A DNA stretch of 64,000 bases from positions 111,090 to 175,089 of the forward strand of contig JACMKX010000020.1 in NCBI GenBank assembly GCA_014379905.1, written 5' to 3'. Shown one piece after another: positions 42,734 to 53,117 of the stretch (positions are counted from its first letter, which is position 1; each line of letters starts with the position of its first letter). Origin of the DNA: Ferruginibacter sp. (GTDB lineage Bacteria > Bacteroidota > Bacteroidia > Chitinophagales > Chitinophagaceae). Made by a program: the position numbers and the translations under genes. The notes under the pieces are model-generated. The model saw nothing but the letters and a program-made list of their open reading frames with translations. It did not search any database and was not told where the DNA came from.

Positions 42734-44680
42734 TTACTTCACCAGCACTTTCACTCCCGCCATTACTCTCAGTTCCGCAGCAATACCGTTAGCATCAAGT
42801 CCGATTTCATTATATAATTCTTTCGGGGTACCATGTTCTACTAAACGATCCGGGATACCCATGATCTTAACATCCGCTTTATACCCATTTGCATTCATGA
42901 ATTCGAGTACCGCGCTGCCAAAGCCACCCACGATGGTACCATCTTCGATGGTGATAATTTTTTTGAATTTGCCAAACACTTCGTGCAACATTTCTTCATC
43001 GATCGGTTTTACAAAACGCATATCATAATGTGCCGGGTCAATACCTTCTGCCTTCACATCACGGATGGCCGCGGCAGCAAAATTGCCGGGATGCCCGAAT
43101 GAGAGGATGGCTATTTCTTCACCGTCTTTTAATGTACGGCCTTTGCCTACCCGGATTTCTTCAAACGGGTATTTGGTAGCCATATTATCCTTTTGAATAT
43201 CTGCATTCATTCCCTCTCCCCTCGGGTAACGGATGACGAACGGCAATTGATTTGTTTCCAGTTGTGCCGTATACATAAGATTGCGCAATTCCCTTTCGTT
43301 CATCGGCGCACTTACAATAAGATTAGGTATGCAGCGCATATAGGCAATGTCATAACAACCATGATGCGTGGGGCCATCTTCTCCTACAAGGCCCGCCCTG
43401 TCCAGGCAAAATACTACAGGTAGCTTTTGAATGGCTACATCATGTATCACCATATCATAGGCCCGCTGCATAAAGGAAGAATAGATGTTACAGAACACCC
43501 TCATTCCCTGGGTAGCCATGCCGGCACTTACTGTTACGGCGTGTTGTTCTGCAATACCCACATCAAAAGCCCTGTCGGGCATTTTGGCCATCATATACTT
43601 TAAAGAACAACCACTCGGCATGGCAGGAGTAATACCCATAATTTTTGGGTTTTTTTCTGCCAGTTCGATAATGGAATGCCCAAATATGTCCTGGTATTTC
43701 ATGGGTTGTGGCAGTTCGAATACTTTTTTTTGGATCTTTCCGGTTACTTTATCAAACAAGCCTGGTGCATGCCAGAGTGTTTGATCCTTTTCAGCCAACT
43801 CATATCCCTTTCCTTTCACGGTTTTAATGTGCAGTATCTTGGGTCCGGCAATATCTTTCAGGTCATTTAATGTATCTACCAGCTTGGTTACATTGTGCCC
43901 GTCTATGGGGCCAAAATAACGCAGATTCAATGCTTCAAATAAATTACTGCTCTTGCTTACCATACCTTTTAAACTGGCTTCCAGTTTACTGGCCATATCG
44001 CGGCTGAATTTTTTCCCTACCGGCAATTTGCCAAGGGCTTTCCAAACATTATCCCGCAGGTCGTTGTAAGTATGAGATGTAGTGATATCCGTTAAATATT
44101 CTTTGAGCGCTCCCACGTTGGGATCAATGCTCATATTGTTATCATTGAGAATAATGATGAGGTTGCTTTTTTCTGCACCGGCATGGTTCATGGCTTCAAA
44201 CGGGAGACCGGCTGTCATAGCACCATCGCCTATCACTGCAATATGCTGCCTGTTTTTTTCTCCTTTGTAATGACTGGCCATTGCCATACCCAGCGCAGCG
44301 GAAATAGAAGTAGAAGAATGACCTACACCAAAAGTATCGTATTCGCTCTCGCTGCGTTTTGGAAAACCACTGAGGCCATTGTATTTGCGGTTAGTAGGAA
44401 AAGCATCCCGTCGCCCGGTAAGAATTTTGTGACCATAGGCCTGGTGGCCCACATCCCATACCAACTGATCGTCTGGTGTATTAAAAACATAATGGAGGGC
44501 CACGCTCAGTTCCACTACGCCAAGGCTGGCGCCAAAGTGGCCACCATGCACACTTACTACGTCAATAATGTATTGGCGCAACTGTGTACTTAACTCCTGC
44601 AGTTGATCTTTTTCCAGTTTTTTGAGGTCGTCGGGGCTGTCAATCTTAGCCAATAGCTGACCGGGTAGTATTTCCATCAA
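42734..44680 (-). CDS. dxs: 1-deoxy-D-xylulose-5-phosphate synthase
   Basis: DXS condenses pyruvate and glyceraldehyde 3-phosphate with thiamine diphosphate, starting the MEP pathway to isoprenoids such as the undecaprenyl carrier. The 648-residue length is normal. The TPP-binding block [18 protein letters not shown] with NDNNMS, the domain II glutamate in [15 protein letters not shown], and the RYPRGEG segment in domain III are all present. Start [13 protein letters not shown] at 44680. It is monocistronic and divergent from the AsmA-like gene. Confidence 0.98.
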   Translation of the reverse strand: MMEILPGQLLAKIDSPDDLKKLEKDQLQELSTQLRQYIIDVVSVHGGHFGASLGVVELSVALHYVFNTPDDQLVWDVGHQAYGHKILTGRRDAFPTNRKYNGLSGFPKRSESEYDTFGVGHSSTSISAALGMAMASHYKGEKNRQHIAVIGDGAMTAGLPFEAMNHAGAEKSNLIIILNDNNMSIDPNVGALKEYLTDITTSHTYNDLRDNVWKALGKLPVGKKFSRDMASKLEASLKGMVSKSSNLFEALNLRYFGPIDGHNVTKLVDTLNDLKDIAGPKILHIKTVKGKGYELAEKDQTLWHAPGLFDKVTGKIQKKVFELPQPMKYQDIFGHSIIELAEKNPKIMGITPAMPSGCSLKYMMAKMPDRAFDVGIAEQHAVTVSAGMATQGMRVFCNIYSSFMQRAYDMVIHDVAIQKLPVVFCLDRAGLVGEDGPTHHGCYDIAYMRCIPNLIVSAPMNERELRNLMYTAQLETNQLPFVIRYPRGEGMNADIQKDNMATKYPFEEIRVGKGRTLKDGEEIAILSFGHPGNFAAAAIRDVKAEGIDPAHYDMRFVKPIDEEMLHEVFGKFKKIITIEDGTIVGGFGSAVLEFMNANGYKADVKIMGIPDRLVEHGTPKELYNEIGLDANGIAAELRVMAGVKVLVK

Positions 44681-45024
44681 ATTAAAATAATAAGTAAAGG
44701 TACATTTTTATGGGTTTCAGCGCTACGGTAATAAGTGGTCGAACAGCGCAGAAACAACATTGCACTAATCTCCGGCTGCGTAAGCATTCTTTCCCCTGCG
44801 GTTAAATAAACACAAATGAACAATTTTTGTTGTCTGTTTTGCTATTTTGACGGTTCTTTTTTCAAAACTGCCGGCTTTTTAAGTTTTTGATAGCATTTAG
44901 GCTGAAAGGGAATTTTAAAGTTGTTGGCATTAATTTTTCTTACTCATTGGTAATCAATTTACAAATACTCTCCCTTACCTATTTGTACTGCATGGGCTAT
45001 TGCCGGGATACAACAAGGATTATT
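44681..45024. other. dxs/AsmA-like divergent spacer
   Basis: About 340 bases without a gene. On the dxs side a TACCTTTA sequence resembles a -7 element. On the other side the frame of the AsmA-like gene is open from 44887, but the upstream codons are not protein-like. Confidence 0.4.
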
Positions 45025-47163
45025 ATGAATAAAGCTGTAAAGATAGGGCTGATTGTTTTAGGCGTGTTGCTCGTTGGCGGCCTAACTTATTGGCAACTTA
45101 TAAAAAAGGGCGTTATCAAAAATGCCATTGAAAATGCTGTGAGCAGAGGAACGGATGACGAATATTATGTAAAATATGAAAGCAGCAATATTGACGAAAT
45201 TAATGGCAATGCCACTTTCAATAATCTTGTGTTGCAATCTGATTCCTTACAACAAAAATTATACTTGGAGGATACCAGTATATCTGCCACTATTTTGAAT
45301 GTGCGCATAGCACAATTAAAAATAACCGGTGCTAATATTCCTTCTTTTTTGAAACAAAATAAAATTGAAGCCAACAAGATCGAGATCATAAAACCAGTTA
45401 TCACCATCATACAAACCGGGAAAGAAGACCAGTCCAAACTGACGGCTAAAGATTCGATGGCTTTATATGAAAGACTCACCGGAAAATTCAACAGCATACA
45501 GGCCGGAGAAATAAATATTGTTGATGGTACGATTGCTTTTGCCAATGGAAAAAAATCACCGCACACAACTTTACAGGATGTAAATATTAACCTCAAAAAC
45601 TTAAAAATAGATAGCACAAGAAACTATGATAACCTGGTAAGCTATTTTGTAAAAGATGTGGTAGCTACGGTAAAATCAGTCAATACTAAAAATGAAAAGA
45701 ACGGTAACCTCTTTGTTTTTGAAGGAGTACAATACAATGCGCCGGGACGTTTTATCAGTATAGACAGGATCTTTCAGAAAGATACTAAAAGTGGTCAGCC
45801 GTTAATAGAATTAAAAGGCAATACAGTAAGAGGAATATCCACCAACGACTTTATCATTAACCGGAAAATAAAAGCCGATTCTGTTACCACTAATGGAGGC
45901 ATTGTAAGTATCTACCGAAATAAAAAAGCAGGCAGTACGAACGAGGAAATAGAAATTGACAATGCTTTTTTTGATGAGGCCTGGATAAAAAATATAAGAT
46001 TGGAAAACACGACGTTAAATATCTATAACAGGGCTACGCCAAATGTGCCGCCCCTCACTATTAAAAATATCCGTTTTAATGCTTCCGATATTGCAGAAGC
46101 ACAAGACGGCACCAATTTAAAAAGGCTGATTGGTAACAGCAACTGGAATGTTTCCGGTGATGGACTGGCAATGAATACAAAAGATAATTTTTATAAAATA
46201 TCGCTGGGAGCATTTGTATTGGACAATAAAAATTCCAGTTTAAAACTAGCAAATTTTTCCTTTACTCCTTTGCTGACTGAAGCTGCTTTTGTGAAGCAGC
46301 AAAAGGCACAAAAGGATCAATTCAATTTTAAATTCAGTAATATTTTATTAACAGGGCTTGATATAAAACAATTGATAGATGAACAAAAAATTTTAGCAGA
46401 CAAAGTTTCTCTGCAACCAACCATTAAAATTTTTAATGACCGTACCTTACCGTTCGATACCTCCAGTAAGATTGGAAAGTATCCGCATCAGCAATTATAT
46501 AAACTGGAGGTTCCGATAAACATTAAACTCTTTACGATTAATAATGGACATATTTCGTACAGGGAGAGGGGAAGAATATCCACACAAATCGGTGATGTTT
46601 TTTTTAGTAATGTGAATGCAACCATCAGTAACGTAACAAATGTAAAGGAGCAACTGGTAATAAATAATACCATGACGGTGGAAGCTACTGCCTTGTTTTT
46701 AGGATTGAGTAAATTAACTACTACATGGAAAATGCCCGTAAATACCAGCAATGGTGCTTTTAATGCCGTCGGCACATTAAGTGCTTTGGAGGCTGCGAAG
46801 CTAACTTCCATAACGAAACCCCTTGGCATGGCAACTATCGAAAGAGGGAATATAAAAAGTCTTCGTTTTGGGATGAGCGGGGATGATTATGGCAGCAAAG
46901 GCGATGCAGTGCTGATCTACGACAACCTTAAAATAAAATTGCTTAAAAACACTGGCGAAGAAAAACCTGAAATTAAAAACAAAGGCATAGTATCACTGGT
47001 AGCCAATCTTTTTATTAAGGACCAAAATCCCTCGAACGGTAAGACAAGAGCAGCTGAAATTGATTTTACAAGAGATACTGAAAAGTCATTCTTTAACCTG
47101 CTGTGGAAATCGGTTTTCCAGGGAGCGAAGAAAGTGGCGAGTGGAAAGAATGATGGGAATTAA
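45025..47163 (+). CDS. AsmA/TamB-like single-pass envelope protein
   Basis: From the ATG at 45025 the product has 712 residues. A membrane helix lies at about residues 5-24 (GLIVLGVLLVGGLTYW), and the remainder is periplasmic and dominated by beta-strand repeats with VNINLKNLKIDST, IKNIRLENTTLNIYNR and similar blocks. It ends in an MPVNTSNGAFNAVGTLSALEA region like the last part of AsmA-type bridge proteins. Such proteins form long grooves that carry lipids between membranes; the assignment here is by pattern only. It is followed by an Imm27-like gene on the other strand. Confidence 0.65.
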   Translation: MNKAVKIGLIVLGVLLVGGLTYWQLIKKGVIKNAIENAVSRGTDDEYYVKYESSNIDEINGNATFNNLVLQSDSLQQKLYLEDTSISATILNVRIAQLKITGANIPSFLKQNKIEANKIEIIKPVITIIQTGKEDQSKLTAKDSMALYERLTGKFNSIQAGEINIVDGTIAFANGKKSPHTTLQDVNINLKNLKIDSTRNYDNLVSYFVKDVVATVKSVNTKNEKNGNLFVFEGVQYNAPGRFISIDRIFQKDTKSGQPLIELKGNTVRGISTNDFIINRKIKADSVTTNGGIVSIYRNKKAGSTNEEIEIDNAFFDEAWIKNIRLENTTLNIYNRATPNVPPLTIKNIRFNASDIAEAQDGTNLKRLIGNSNWNVSGDGLAMNTKDNFYKISLGAFVLDNKNSSLKLANFSFTPLLTEAAFVKQQKAQKDQFNFKFSNILLTGLDIKQLIDEQKILADKVSLQPTIKIFNDRTLPFDTSSKIGKYPHQQLYKLEVPINIKLFTINNGHISYRERGRISTQIGDVFFSNVNATISNVTNVKEQLVINNTMTVEATALFLGLSKLTTTWKMPVNTSNGAFNAVGTLSALEAAKLTSITKPLGMATIERGNIKSLRFGMSGDDYGSKGDAVLIYDNLKIKLLKNTGEEKPEIKNKGIVSLVANLFIKDQNPSNGKTRAAEIDFTRDTEKSFFNLLWKSVFQGAKKVASGKNDGN

Positions 47164-47172
47164 ACATCAAAA

Positions 47173-47448
47173 TTAGTACTTATTCTGTATATATTCTTGC
47201 GAGACAACTTTTAAGGTTGGTGGACCACCTCCATGTAATTCCCCTTGCATATAGGTTAATTCCCAATACCTATTGTCTTCAGGATCGATGTATAATACCT
47301 CCCAGCCGGCTTTGTCAGTTGCTCTTTTTTCTAAATAATTATTTATCAGGTATTCAATGTACTGGCAAGTTTCATCACCAATAACTTTATCATTATTGAA
47401 GATCCATTTTCCTTGCAAAAAATTTTCGGTTTGATGCCTCCTTTCCAT
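47173..47448 (-). CDS. Imm27-like immunity protein without an adjacent toxin
   Basis: The 91-residue product matches what I remember of Imm27 family immunity proteins: an N-terminal FLQGKWIFNNDKVIGD strand pair, a helix, then GWEVLYIDPEDNRYWELTY and the GELHGGGPPTL signature near the C terminus. Such proteins normally neutralise a polymorphic toxin encoded next to them. Here the upstream gene, 2 bases away on the same strand, encodes an M23-type peptidase, not a recognised polymorphic toxin. It could be a relic, an orphan protecting against a neighbour, or the partner of the peptidase. Family call moderately confident, from memory of the motif. Confidence 0.7.
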   Translation of the reverse strand: MERRHQTENFLQGKWIFNNDKVIGDETCQYIEYLINNYLEKRATDKAGWEVLYIDPEDNRYWELTYMQGELHGGGPPTLKVVSQEYIQNKY

Positions 47449-47450
47449 AT

Positions 47451-48173
47451 TTATAGGTATCGCCTCAAATTTAAAATACTATCCGGGTCAGGACTGTTCA
47501 TCAAATATTTAACCGCTTCGCTTTTTTTACAAACACCGGGATAATCTCCTTCCCACTGGTCCATCTCCAAAATAATTTGAAAATGCAAATGCGGTGGCCA
47601 GTCGCCATTTTCGGCCGGCGTACCAAAATGAGCAAAGGTTTCTCCTCTTGTTATAAATTGCCCTGAACGGATATTGGCTAAATCTTTCAGCGCCAAATGG
47701 CCATAAAGTGTGTAGAAATTCAGCATATCTACCTGGTGTTGTAAAATGATGGTGGCGCCATAGTCCCCAAAGTGATTGTTGAATGCATAGCTATGTACCA
47801 TGCCGCCAAGTGGTGCACTTACAGCGCTGTCTTCTTCGCCCCAAACATCTATTCCTAAATGGACGTTGCGTGGTTCTTCTGCCATGGAGGCATCCTCGGT
47901 AAGGTTAGTGTCAAATAAACCACTACGGCGATACATATTTCTTGTTTCATTGTAGCCGCCGATTAAAAATTTAGCACGGGCATTTCCTCTTTGTGTATTA
48001 ACAAAATCAGATAAAGTCAGTGTACTCTCAAAATTTTCAGGCGTAAAATTTTTATTGCCCGGTGAAAGATCCAGCGCAGCGATCTTTTCCTTTGCAGGAT
48101 TAAAAGCTACCACCGGGTGAAACTGGTGAGCGATCTTTTGAATGATAACGGCAAAGTCACGGGGTTCTATCAT
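47451..48173 (-). CDS. M23 family metallopeptidase-like protein
   Basis: From the ATG at 48173 the product has 240 residues. It contains the M23 zinc motifs: HLGIDVWG (HxxxD) about residue 105, and HLHF (HxH) with the preceding WPP about residue 198. The block LYGHLALKDL lies between them. Zinc ligands are all present. There is no signal peptide, which is unusual for enzymes acting on peptidoglycan. The N-terminal third is not recognised. An upstream in-frame start would add 19 residues. The stop is 2 bases from the start of the Imm27-like gene, so they are cotranscribed. Confidence 0.85.
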   Translation of the reverse strand: MIEPRDFAVIIQKIAHQFHPVVAFNPAKEKIAALDLSPGNKNFTPENFESTLTLSDFVNTQRGNARAKFLIGGYNETRNMYRRSGLFDTNLTEDASMAEEPRNVHLGIDVWGEEDSAVSAPLGGMVHSYAFNNHFGDYGATIILQHQVDMLNFYTLYGHLALKDLANIRSGQFITRGETFAHFGTPAENGDWPPHLHFQIILEMDQWEGDYPGVCKKSEAVKYLMNSPDPDSILNLRRYL

Positions 48174-48239
48174 AAGGTAAAAATAAGGTTTAAAGAGGAA
48201 AGCTGGTTTTTGCAGGGTAAGACACCGCAAGAAGGTGGC

Positions 48240-48683
48240 TCACCTCTGAAAAACTACTGTTAGCTGGAGAAGGATGGCAATACCCAAACAACCCAGCCAG
48301 CCCAGCCACCACGCAACAGCTACACCTGCATTTCTAACAGCCATGGCATACAATAGTATCATTACCGCAACTGTCAGCAACAAGCTACCTGCAAAAAATT
48401 CGCTGCCGTTAATGTGAAAAAACCACCCCAATGCGGCATAGGGCAATAAGAGGAGAGAGCCCATTAGGCACACAATGGAGATATTTTTAATAAAACCCCA
48501 TTTCTTTTCTTTCAATAAAATAAAAGCTGCCAATAACTGTATGCCCCATTTGGCACCGGCTATTGAGCAGCTAAGTAATTTTTGTTGCGTAGATTCGTAT
48601 ATCGGGCTCGCTTCTATAAACCACCAGGTAATAATAGTGGAAATGGTAAAGTAAATAAAAGCACTGATCCCTTTCCTATTCAT
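48240..48683 (-). CDS. four-helix membrane protein of unknown function
   Basis: The 147-residue product has four hydrophobic segments (about residues 8-26, 43-60, 70-90 and 97-118) plus a C-terminal fifth, separated by short polar loops. No family motif is recognised. It is 67 bases upstream of the M23-like gene and 46 bases downstream of leuS on the same strand, so it may be cotranscribed with the M23/Imm27 genes. Confidence 0.55.
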   Translation of the reverse strand: MNRKGISAFIYFTISTIITWWFIEASPIYESTQQKLLSCSIAGAKWGIQLLAAFILLKEKKWGFIKNISIVCLMGSLLLLPYAALGWFFHINGSEFFAGSLLLTVAVMILLYAMAVRNAGVAVAWWLGWLGCLGIAILLQLTVVFQR

Positions 48684-48729
48684 AAAAACATTTCTATCAT
48701 AACGTTCGTCTATGGACCATGGGCTATTT

Positions 48730-51700
48730 CTAAATCACCACATTCACCATTTTCCCTTTTACAAAAATGATCTTCTTTGGAGCATTGCCTTCCAGCCATT
48801 TTTGTACAATATCATTTTGCAATACGAGTTCTTCCACCTGTTTCGGATCAAGGTCCAAAGACAAAGCAATGGTCGTTCTTAATTTACCATTAATGCTCAC
48901 CGGGTATTCTTTGGAAGTTTCCACCAGGTACTTTTCTTCCAGCATTGGATAGCTTGCATCCAGCACGGATCCTTCATTGCCCAGCTGGCTCCACAATTCC
49001 GCTGCAATATGTGGTGCATAAGGAGTGAGCAGGATCAATACCTTTTCCAGCACTTCTTTTTTATGGCATTTGGCATCCGACAATTCATTTACACAAACCA
49101 TGAAGGAGCTCACGGCTGTATTAAAAGAAAAGGTTTCTGTATTGTGCTCAATTTTTTTAATGGCCTGCTGCAAAATTTTCATTTCGGCATCCGTTGCTTT
49201 ATCATCCTTCCATATTTTCCCTTTCAACTCGTCATTGAACAAACGCCATAATTTCTTCAAAAAGCGATGCACCCCTTCGATGCCTTTGGTATCCCAGGGT
49301 TTGCTTTGCTCTACCGGGCCGAGGAACATTTCGTACATGCGGAAGGTGTCGGCGCCATATTTTTCACACAACTCGTCTGGATTAACAGCATTATGATATC
49401 TTTTTCCCATTTTTCCTAACTCTGAATGGCAATAAAATTTATCATCATAAACAAAAATGGATTTCGAATTTGCTAATCTTGATTTCTGTTTAAAAGTATC
49501 TATATCTAAAACAGAATCATTTACTACAAAAGATTCAAGAACTAGAGGCTTCCATCCTTCATCAAATTCAATTTTACCTGCTACTCCTTTCATATAATCA
49601 GTTGTAGCTATTTTAATTGCATCGGTCAATTTTTGTTCATCCGCCTTGCTCAAATTTTCATCTACAATTTTGTCACTTAACTCTTTACTTATAAATATTT
49701 GAGGTAATTCTGGTTTATATTGATCCGGATGGATTCCGTAGTTTTCAATAAACTTCTCTACATTGACAATTCCTGAAGCACCATCTCCGATTTTATAATT
49801 ATAATCTAAACGATTTATGTAGTTTATATGCGCCCCAATCATCCCCTGGTTCACCAATTTCTTAAACGGTTCATCAAAGCCAATCAATCCCAAATCAAAC
49901 AACACTTTCGTCCACATGCGGCTGTACAATAAATGACCAACGGCATGTTCTGTACCGCCAATGTACACATCCACCTGGTTCCAGTAATCACTTACTTTTC
50001 GGTCGCAGAATGTTGAATTATTGTGCGGATCCATGTAACGTAAAAAATACCAGCTGCTGCCGGCATAACCGGGCATGGTCGAAGTCTCCATCTGCGCCGC
50101 AGCCCATTCCGGTATATTGGCCAGCGGCCCCTCTCCCTCCGGACCGGGACCATACTTTTCTACATGCGGCAATTTCACCGGCAGTTCATTTTCGCTCATA
50201 GCCACAGGTACGCCGTCGATCCACTTAATGGGAAAAGGTTCCCCCCAATAACGCTGGCGGCTAAAACCTGCATCCCGCATCCTGAAATTTACTTTGCGTT
50301 TACCAATACCGAGGGCTTCTATTTTATCCAACGCAATACCAATGGCATCTTTCATTAATACGCCGTTTAAAAAATCACTGTTCTCCAAAATGGCTTCCTT
50401 TGTAGGATTGGCTGCTGAGCCATCGTAATAACTGCCGATGATATTGGTTACCGGTATATTAAAATGTTTTGCAAAATCAAAATCCCGCTGATCGCCGCAA
50501 GGCACGGCCATAATAGCGCCCGTACCATATCCTGCCAACACATATTCCGCTATATAAATCGGAATTTGTTTTTTATTAAATGGATTGATGGCATAAGCAC
50601 CCGTAAAACAACCCGTCACCTGTTTTACTTCGCTCATGCGTTCCCGGTCGCTGCGGCTTTTTACATAAGTCAGATATTCGTCGATTGCAGACTTTTGATC
50701 GGGAGTTGTTATTTGCGATACTAACTCATGCTCTGGAGCTACCACCATAAAGTCGACACCAAATATAGTATCAGGTCTTGTGGTGTAAACTTTTAATGGT
50801 ATGTCCAAATGAGTATCCATTATTGTAACATCTACCAACTCAATATCACCGGTTAATTGTGTAACGACTCTTTTATCACTGCTATCACCCACCTGAATTT
50901 CAAAATCAACTTCCGCCCCTTCACTCTTACCAATCCAGTTCTTCTGCATTTCCTTCATCGCATCGCTGAAGTTCACTGTTTCCAGGCTTTGTAGCAATCT
51001 ATCTGCGTAAGCAGTAATACGTAAATACCACTGGCGCATTTTCTTTTTTACCACCGGGTGCCCGCCACGTTCACTCACACCGTTTACCACTTCATCATTG
51101 GCCAGTACGGTCCCTAATGCTTCGCACCAGTTTACTTCACCCCAGGCAATAAAAGCCAGGCGACGTTTCATTAGCCACTCAGTTTTTTCTTTTTCATTAA
51201 ATGAATTCCATTCAGCAGCAGTAAAATGTTTACTACCCTGCCCTTCATACTTTTTTATAAGATCTGCAATTGGCCTGGCTTTTTGCTGCGTATTGCAAAA
51301 ATAGCTGTTGAACAGTTGCAGGAAGATCCACTGTGTCCATTTATAATAACTTTCATCGCTGGTGCATACTTCCCTGTCCCAGTCGTAACAAAAACCAATT
51401 TTATCCAGCTGGCTTTTAAATGTGGCAATATTTTTTTCGGTGGTATCTGCCGGGTGTTGCCCGGTTTCAATGGCGTATTGCTCTGCCGGCAAACCAAAAC
51501 TATCAAAGCCCATCGGGTGCAGCACATTAAATCCTTTCAGTCTTTTATAGCGGCTATAAATATCGCTGGCAATATATCCAAGCGGGTGTCCAACATGCAA
51601 CCCTGCACCGCTTGGGTACGGAAACATATCGAGCACATAACATTTTGGCCTGGGTGAATCGTTGCTTACTTTATAAGCCTTGCTTTCTTTCCATTTTTTT

Positions 51701-51738
51701 TGCCACTCACTTTCTATTTTCCTGAAATCGTATTCCAT
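48730..51738 (-). CDS. leuS: leucine--tRNA ligase
   Basis: LeuRS charges tRNA-Leu. The N-terminal nucleotide-binding motif PYPSGAGLHVGHPLGY (HIGH as HVGH, about residue 47) is present. The second signature, KMSKS, appears as KMGKR (about residue 773), with the following NPDEL block. At 1002 residues it is longer than typical. The extra length is seen as an insert of about 30 residues near residue 285 in the editing-domain region and a longer leucine-specific region (about 660-770) just before KMGKR, whose DNA is more AT-rich than its surroundings. Divergent from ftsX. Confidence 0.97.
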   Translation of the reverse strand: MEYDFRKIESEWQKKWKESKAYKVSNDSPRPKCYVLDMFPYPSGAGLHVGHPLGYIASDIYSRYKRLKGFNVLHPMGFDSFGLPAEQYAIETGQHPADTTEKNIATFKSQLDKIGFCYDWDREVCTSDESYYKWTQWIFLQLFNSYFCNTQQKARPIADLIKKYEGQGSKHFTAAEWNSFNEKEKTEWLMKRRLAFIAWGEVNWCEALGTVLANDEVVNGVSERGGHPVVKKKMRQWYLRITAYADRLLQSLETVNFSDAMKEMQKNWIGKSEGAEVDFEIQVGDSSDKRVVTQLTGDIELVDVTIMDTHLDIPLKVYTTRPDTIFGVDFMVVAPEHELVSQITTPDQKSAIDEYLTYVKSRSDRERMSEVKQVTGCFTGAYAINPFNKKQIPIYIAEYVLAGYGTGAIMAVPCGDQRDFDFAKHFNIPVTNIIGSYYDGSAANPTKEAILENSDFLNGVLMKDAIGIALDKIEALGIGKRKVNFRMRDAGFSRQRYWGEPFPIKWIDGVPVAMSENELPVKLPHVEKYGPGPEGEGPLANIPEWAAAQMETSTMPGYAGSSWYFLRYMDPHNNSTFCDRKVSDYWNQVDVYIGGTEHAVGHLLYSRMWTKVLFDLGLIGFDEPFKKLVNQGMIGAHINYINRLDYNYKIGDGASGIVNVEKFIENYGIHPDQYKPELPQIFISKELSDKIVDENLSKADEQKLTDAIKIATTDYMKGVAGKIEFDEGWKPLVLESFVVNDSVLDIDTFKQKSRLANSKSIFVYDDKFYCHSELGKMGKRYHNAVNPDELCEKYGADTFRMYEMFLGPVEQSKPWDTKGIEGVHRFLKKLWRLFNDELKGKIWKDDKATDAEMKILQQAIKKIEHNTETFSFNTAVSSFMVCVNELSDAKCHKKEVLEKVLILLTPYAPHIAAELWSQLGNEGSVLDASYPMLEEKYLVETSKEYPVSINGKLRTTIALSLDLDPKQVEELVLQNDIVQKWLEGNAPKKIIFVKGKMVNVVI

Positions 51739-52125
51739 TATTTTTATTAAACTATTTTTTATCTTTTTATACCCGGCTGTTTTGCTGACAACTAATTTCG
51801 TTGGCGGCCTGTCCCGCCTTTCCGGGATCGCACTTTACATTCGATCAATATTGAGCGGAAGATCCGATTTGGCAAAAATTATTTAACAAATAAATAAGTC
51901 ACCAACTTTCAACATTAAAAATATATTTGACAGAACAAACGTTTTAAGCGGGTGGCAAATTTAAAACAAAGCAGGGGAAAAACCTTTATTTTTGCCGCGG
52001 TCTTAACGATTAGAGATCAAATATTAAAGATTAGTGGAAGCTTTCATATTGAAACTGTCTTCCTGATCTCTAATTAACCAATCTCTGATTTATATCATGT
52101 AACAAACATTAAATTCCGGCGAAAT
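51739..52125. other. leuS-ftsX divergent spacer with a promoter element
   Basis: 387 bases without a gene. A TATTTTTG -7 element lies at 51987-51994, oriented towards ftsX. Between it and the ftsX ATG is a 12-bp inverted pair (attagagatca / tgatctctaat) within iterated words, so the leader may fold. Confidence 0.5.
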
Positions 52126-53007
52126 ATGGCTCAATTTGGAAAAGCATCCAGCAAAAGAGGTAAACCTACCTACGCTTACGCAATTATTGGAGTGGCACTG
52201 GTTTTATTTTTATTCGGTATTGTAGGCTGGTTTTTTCTGAACCTGAGAAAATCGGGGGATTATTTTAAAGAAAATATACAGGTGCATGCGTACCTGAGCC
52301 CCTCTGCATCTAAAAAAACGGTTGACAGTTTAACCAATTTTATTTCCGGCATCTCCTATGCCAATCGGGTGGAGCATATTACCAAAGAAAAAGCACTTGA
52401 AATTTATACCAAAGAAAACGATAGCAGCTGGAAAAAAATTCTTACAGAAAACCCGCTTATGCCTGAAAGCATTGACTTTTACGTAAAAGCGTCGCATGTA
52501 CAAAAAGACAGTTTAAACCAGCTGGCTACTCTACTTCAAACTACCTACCCTGGTGTAATAGCCGATTTCAGGTTTCCTACCGAGACAGTAGTTAAAGTGA
52601 GTTCAGCGGTTAAAAATGGCGCTGTTATATTTCTGATTGTTGCCATACTACTCACCGTTTTGGTGGTATTTTCTATTGATAATACCATACGGCTGGCCAT
52701 GTACAGTAACCGTTTCCTCATAAAAACAATGCAGATGGTGGGCGCCACCCGTGGTTTTATTGCCCGCCCTATTAACCAGCGCGCTATTGTTAATGGGCTT
52801 ATCAGCGCCGGTTTTGCCATTGCGGCTGTTTGGGGAAGCATTAAAGTTATTGAGAACATGATCCCCGATTTCAGGTTGCTCCATGATACAACAGGCCTGC
52901 TGATCCTTTTCGGGATCATCATTATACTGGGTGTGGCCATATCCCTGATAAGTACACACAGGGCAGTTATCAAGTATTTGAGGATGAAACTGGATGATTT
53001 GTATTGA
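52126..53007 (+). CDS. ftsX: FtsX-like permease, divisome ABC transporter subunit
   Basis: The 293-residue product has a cytoplasmic N terminus, a first membrane helix (about residues 19-40), a large periplasmic domain of about 110 residues (ECD), then three helices in the C-terminal part (about 170-190, 220-245, 255-280), the four-helix FtsX layout. With FtsE it controls peptidoglycan hydrolases at the septum. FtsE is not adjacent, as is common in Bacteroidota. It is the first of a row with the DUF3098 gene and uppP. Confidence 0.9.
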   Translation: MAQFGKASSKRGKPTYAYAIIGVALVLFLFGIVGWFFLNLRKSGDYFKENIQVHAYLSPSASKKTVDSLTNFISGISYANRVEHITKEKALEIYTKENDSSWKKILTENPLMPESIDFYVKASHVQKDSLNQLATLLQTTYPGVIADFRFPTETVVKVSSAVKNGAVIFLIVAILLTVLVVFSIDNTIRLAMYSNRFLIKTMQMVGATRGFIARPINQRAIVNGLISAGFAIAAVWGSIKVIENMIPDFRLLHDTTGLLILFGIIIILGVAISLISTHRAVIKYLRMKLDDLY

Positions 53008-53117
53008 TTTGTTCAACGGTTAAATTTCAAAATTTCCGGTTTTATTTGAACAGTTGAACTTTTGAACCTTTGAACTTTTCAACCTTTCCCCTATATTGCA
53101 CCCTTATTTTTAACAAC

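Noticed and set aside
47173..48683. Polymorphic toxin locus
   Set aside because: Only an Imm27-like gene is seen; no Rhs, LXG, T6SS or other delivery module or toxin domain lies in the window.
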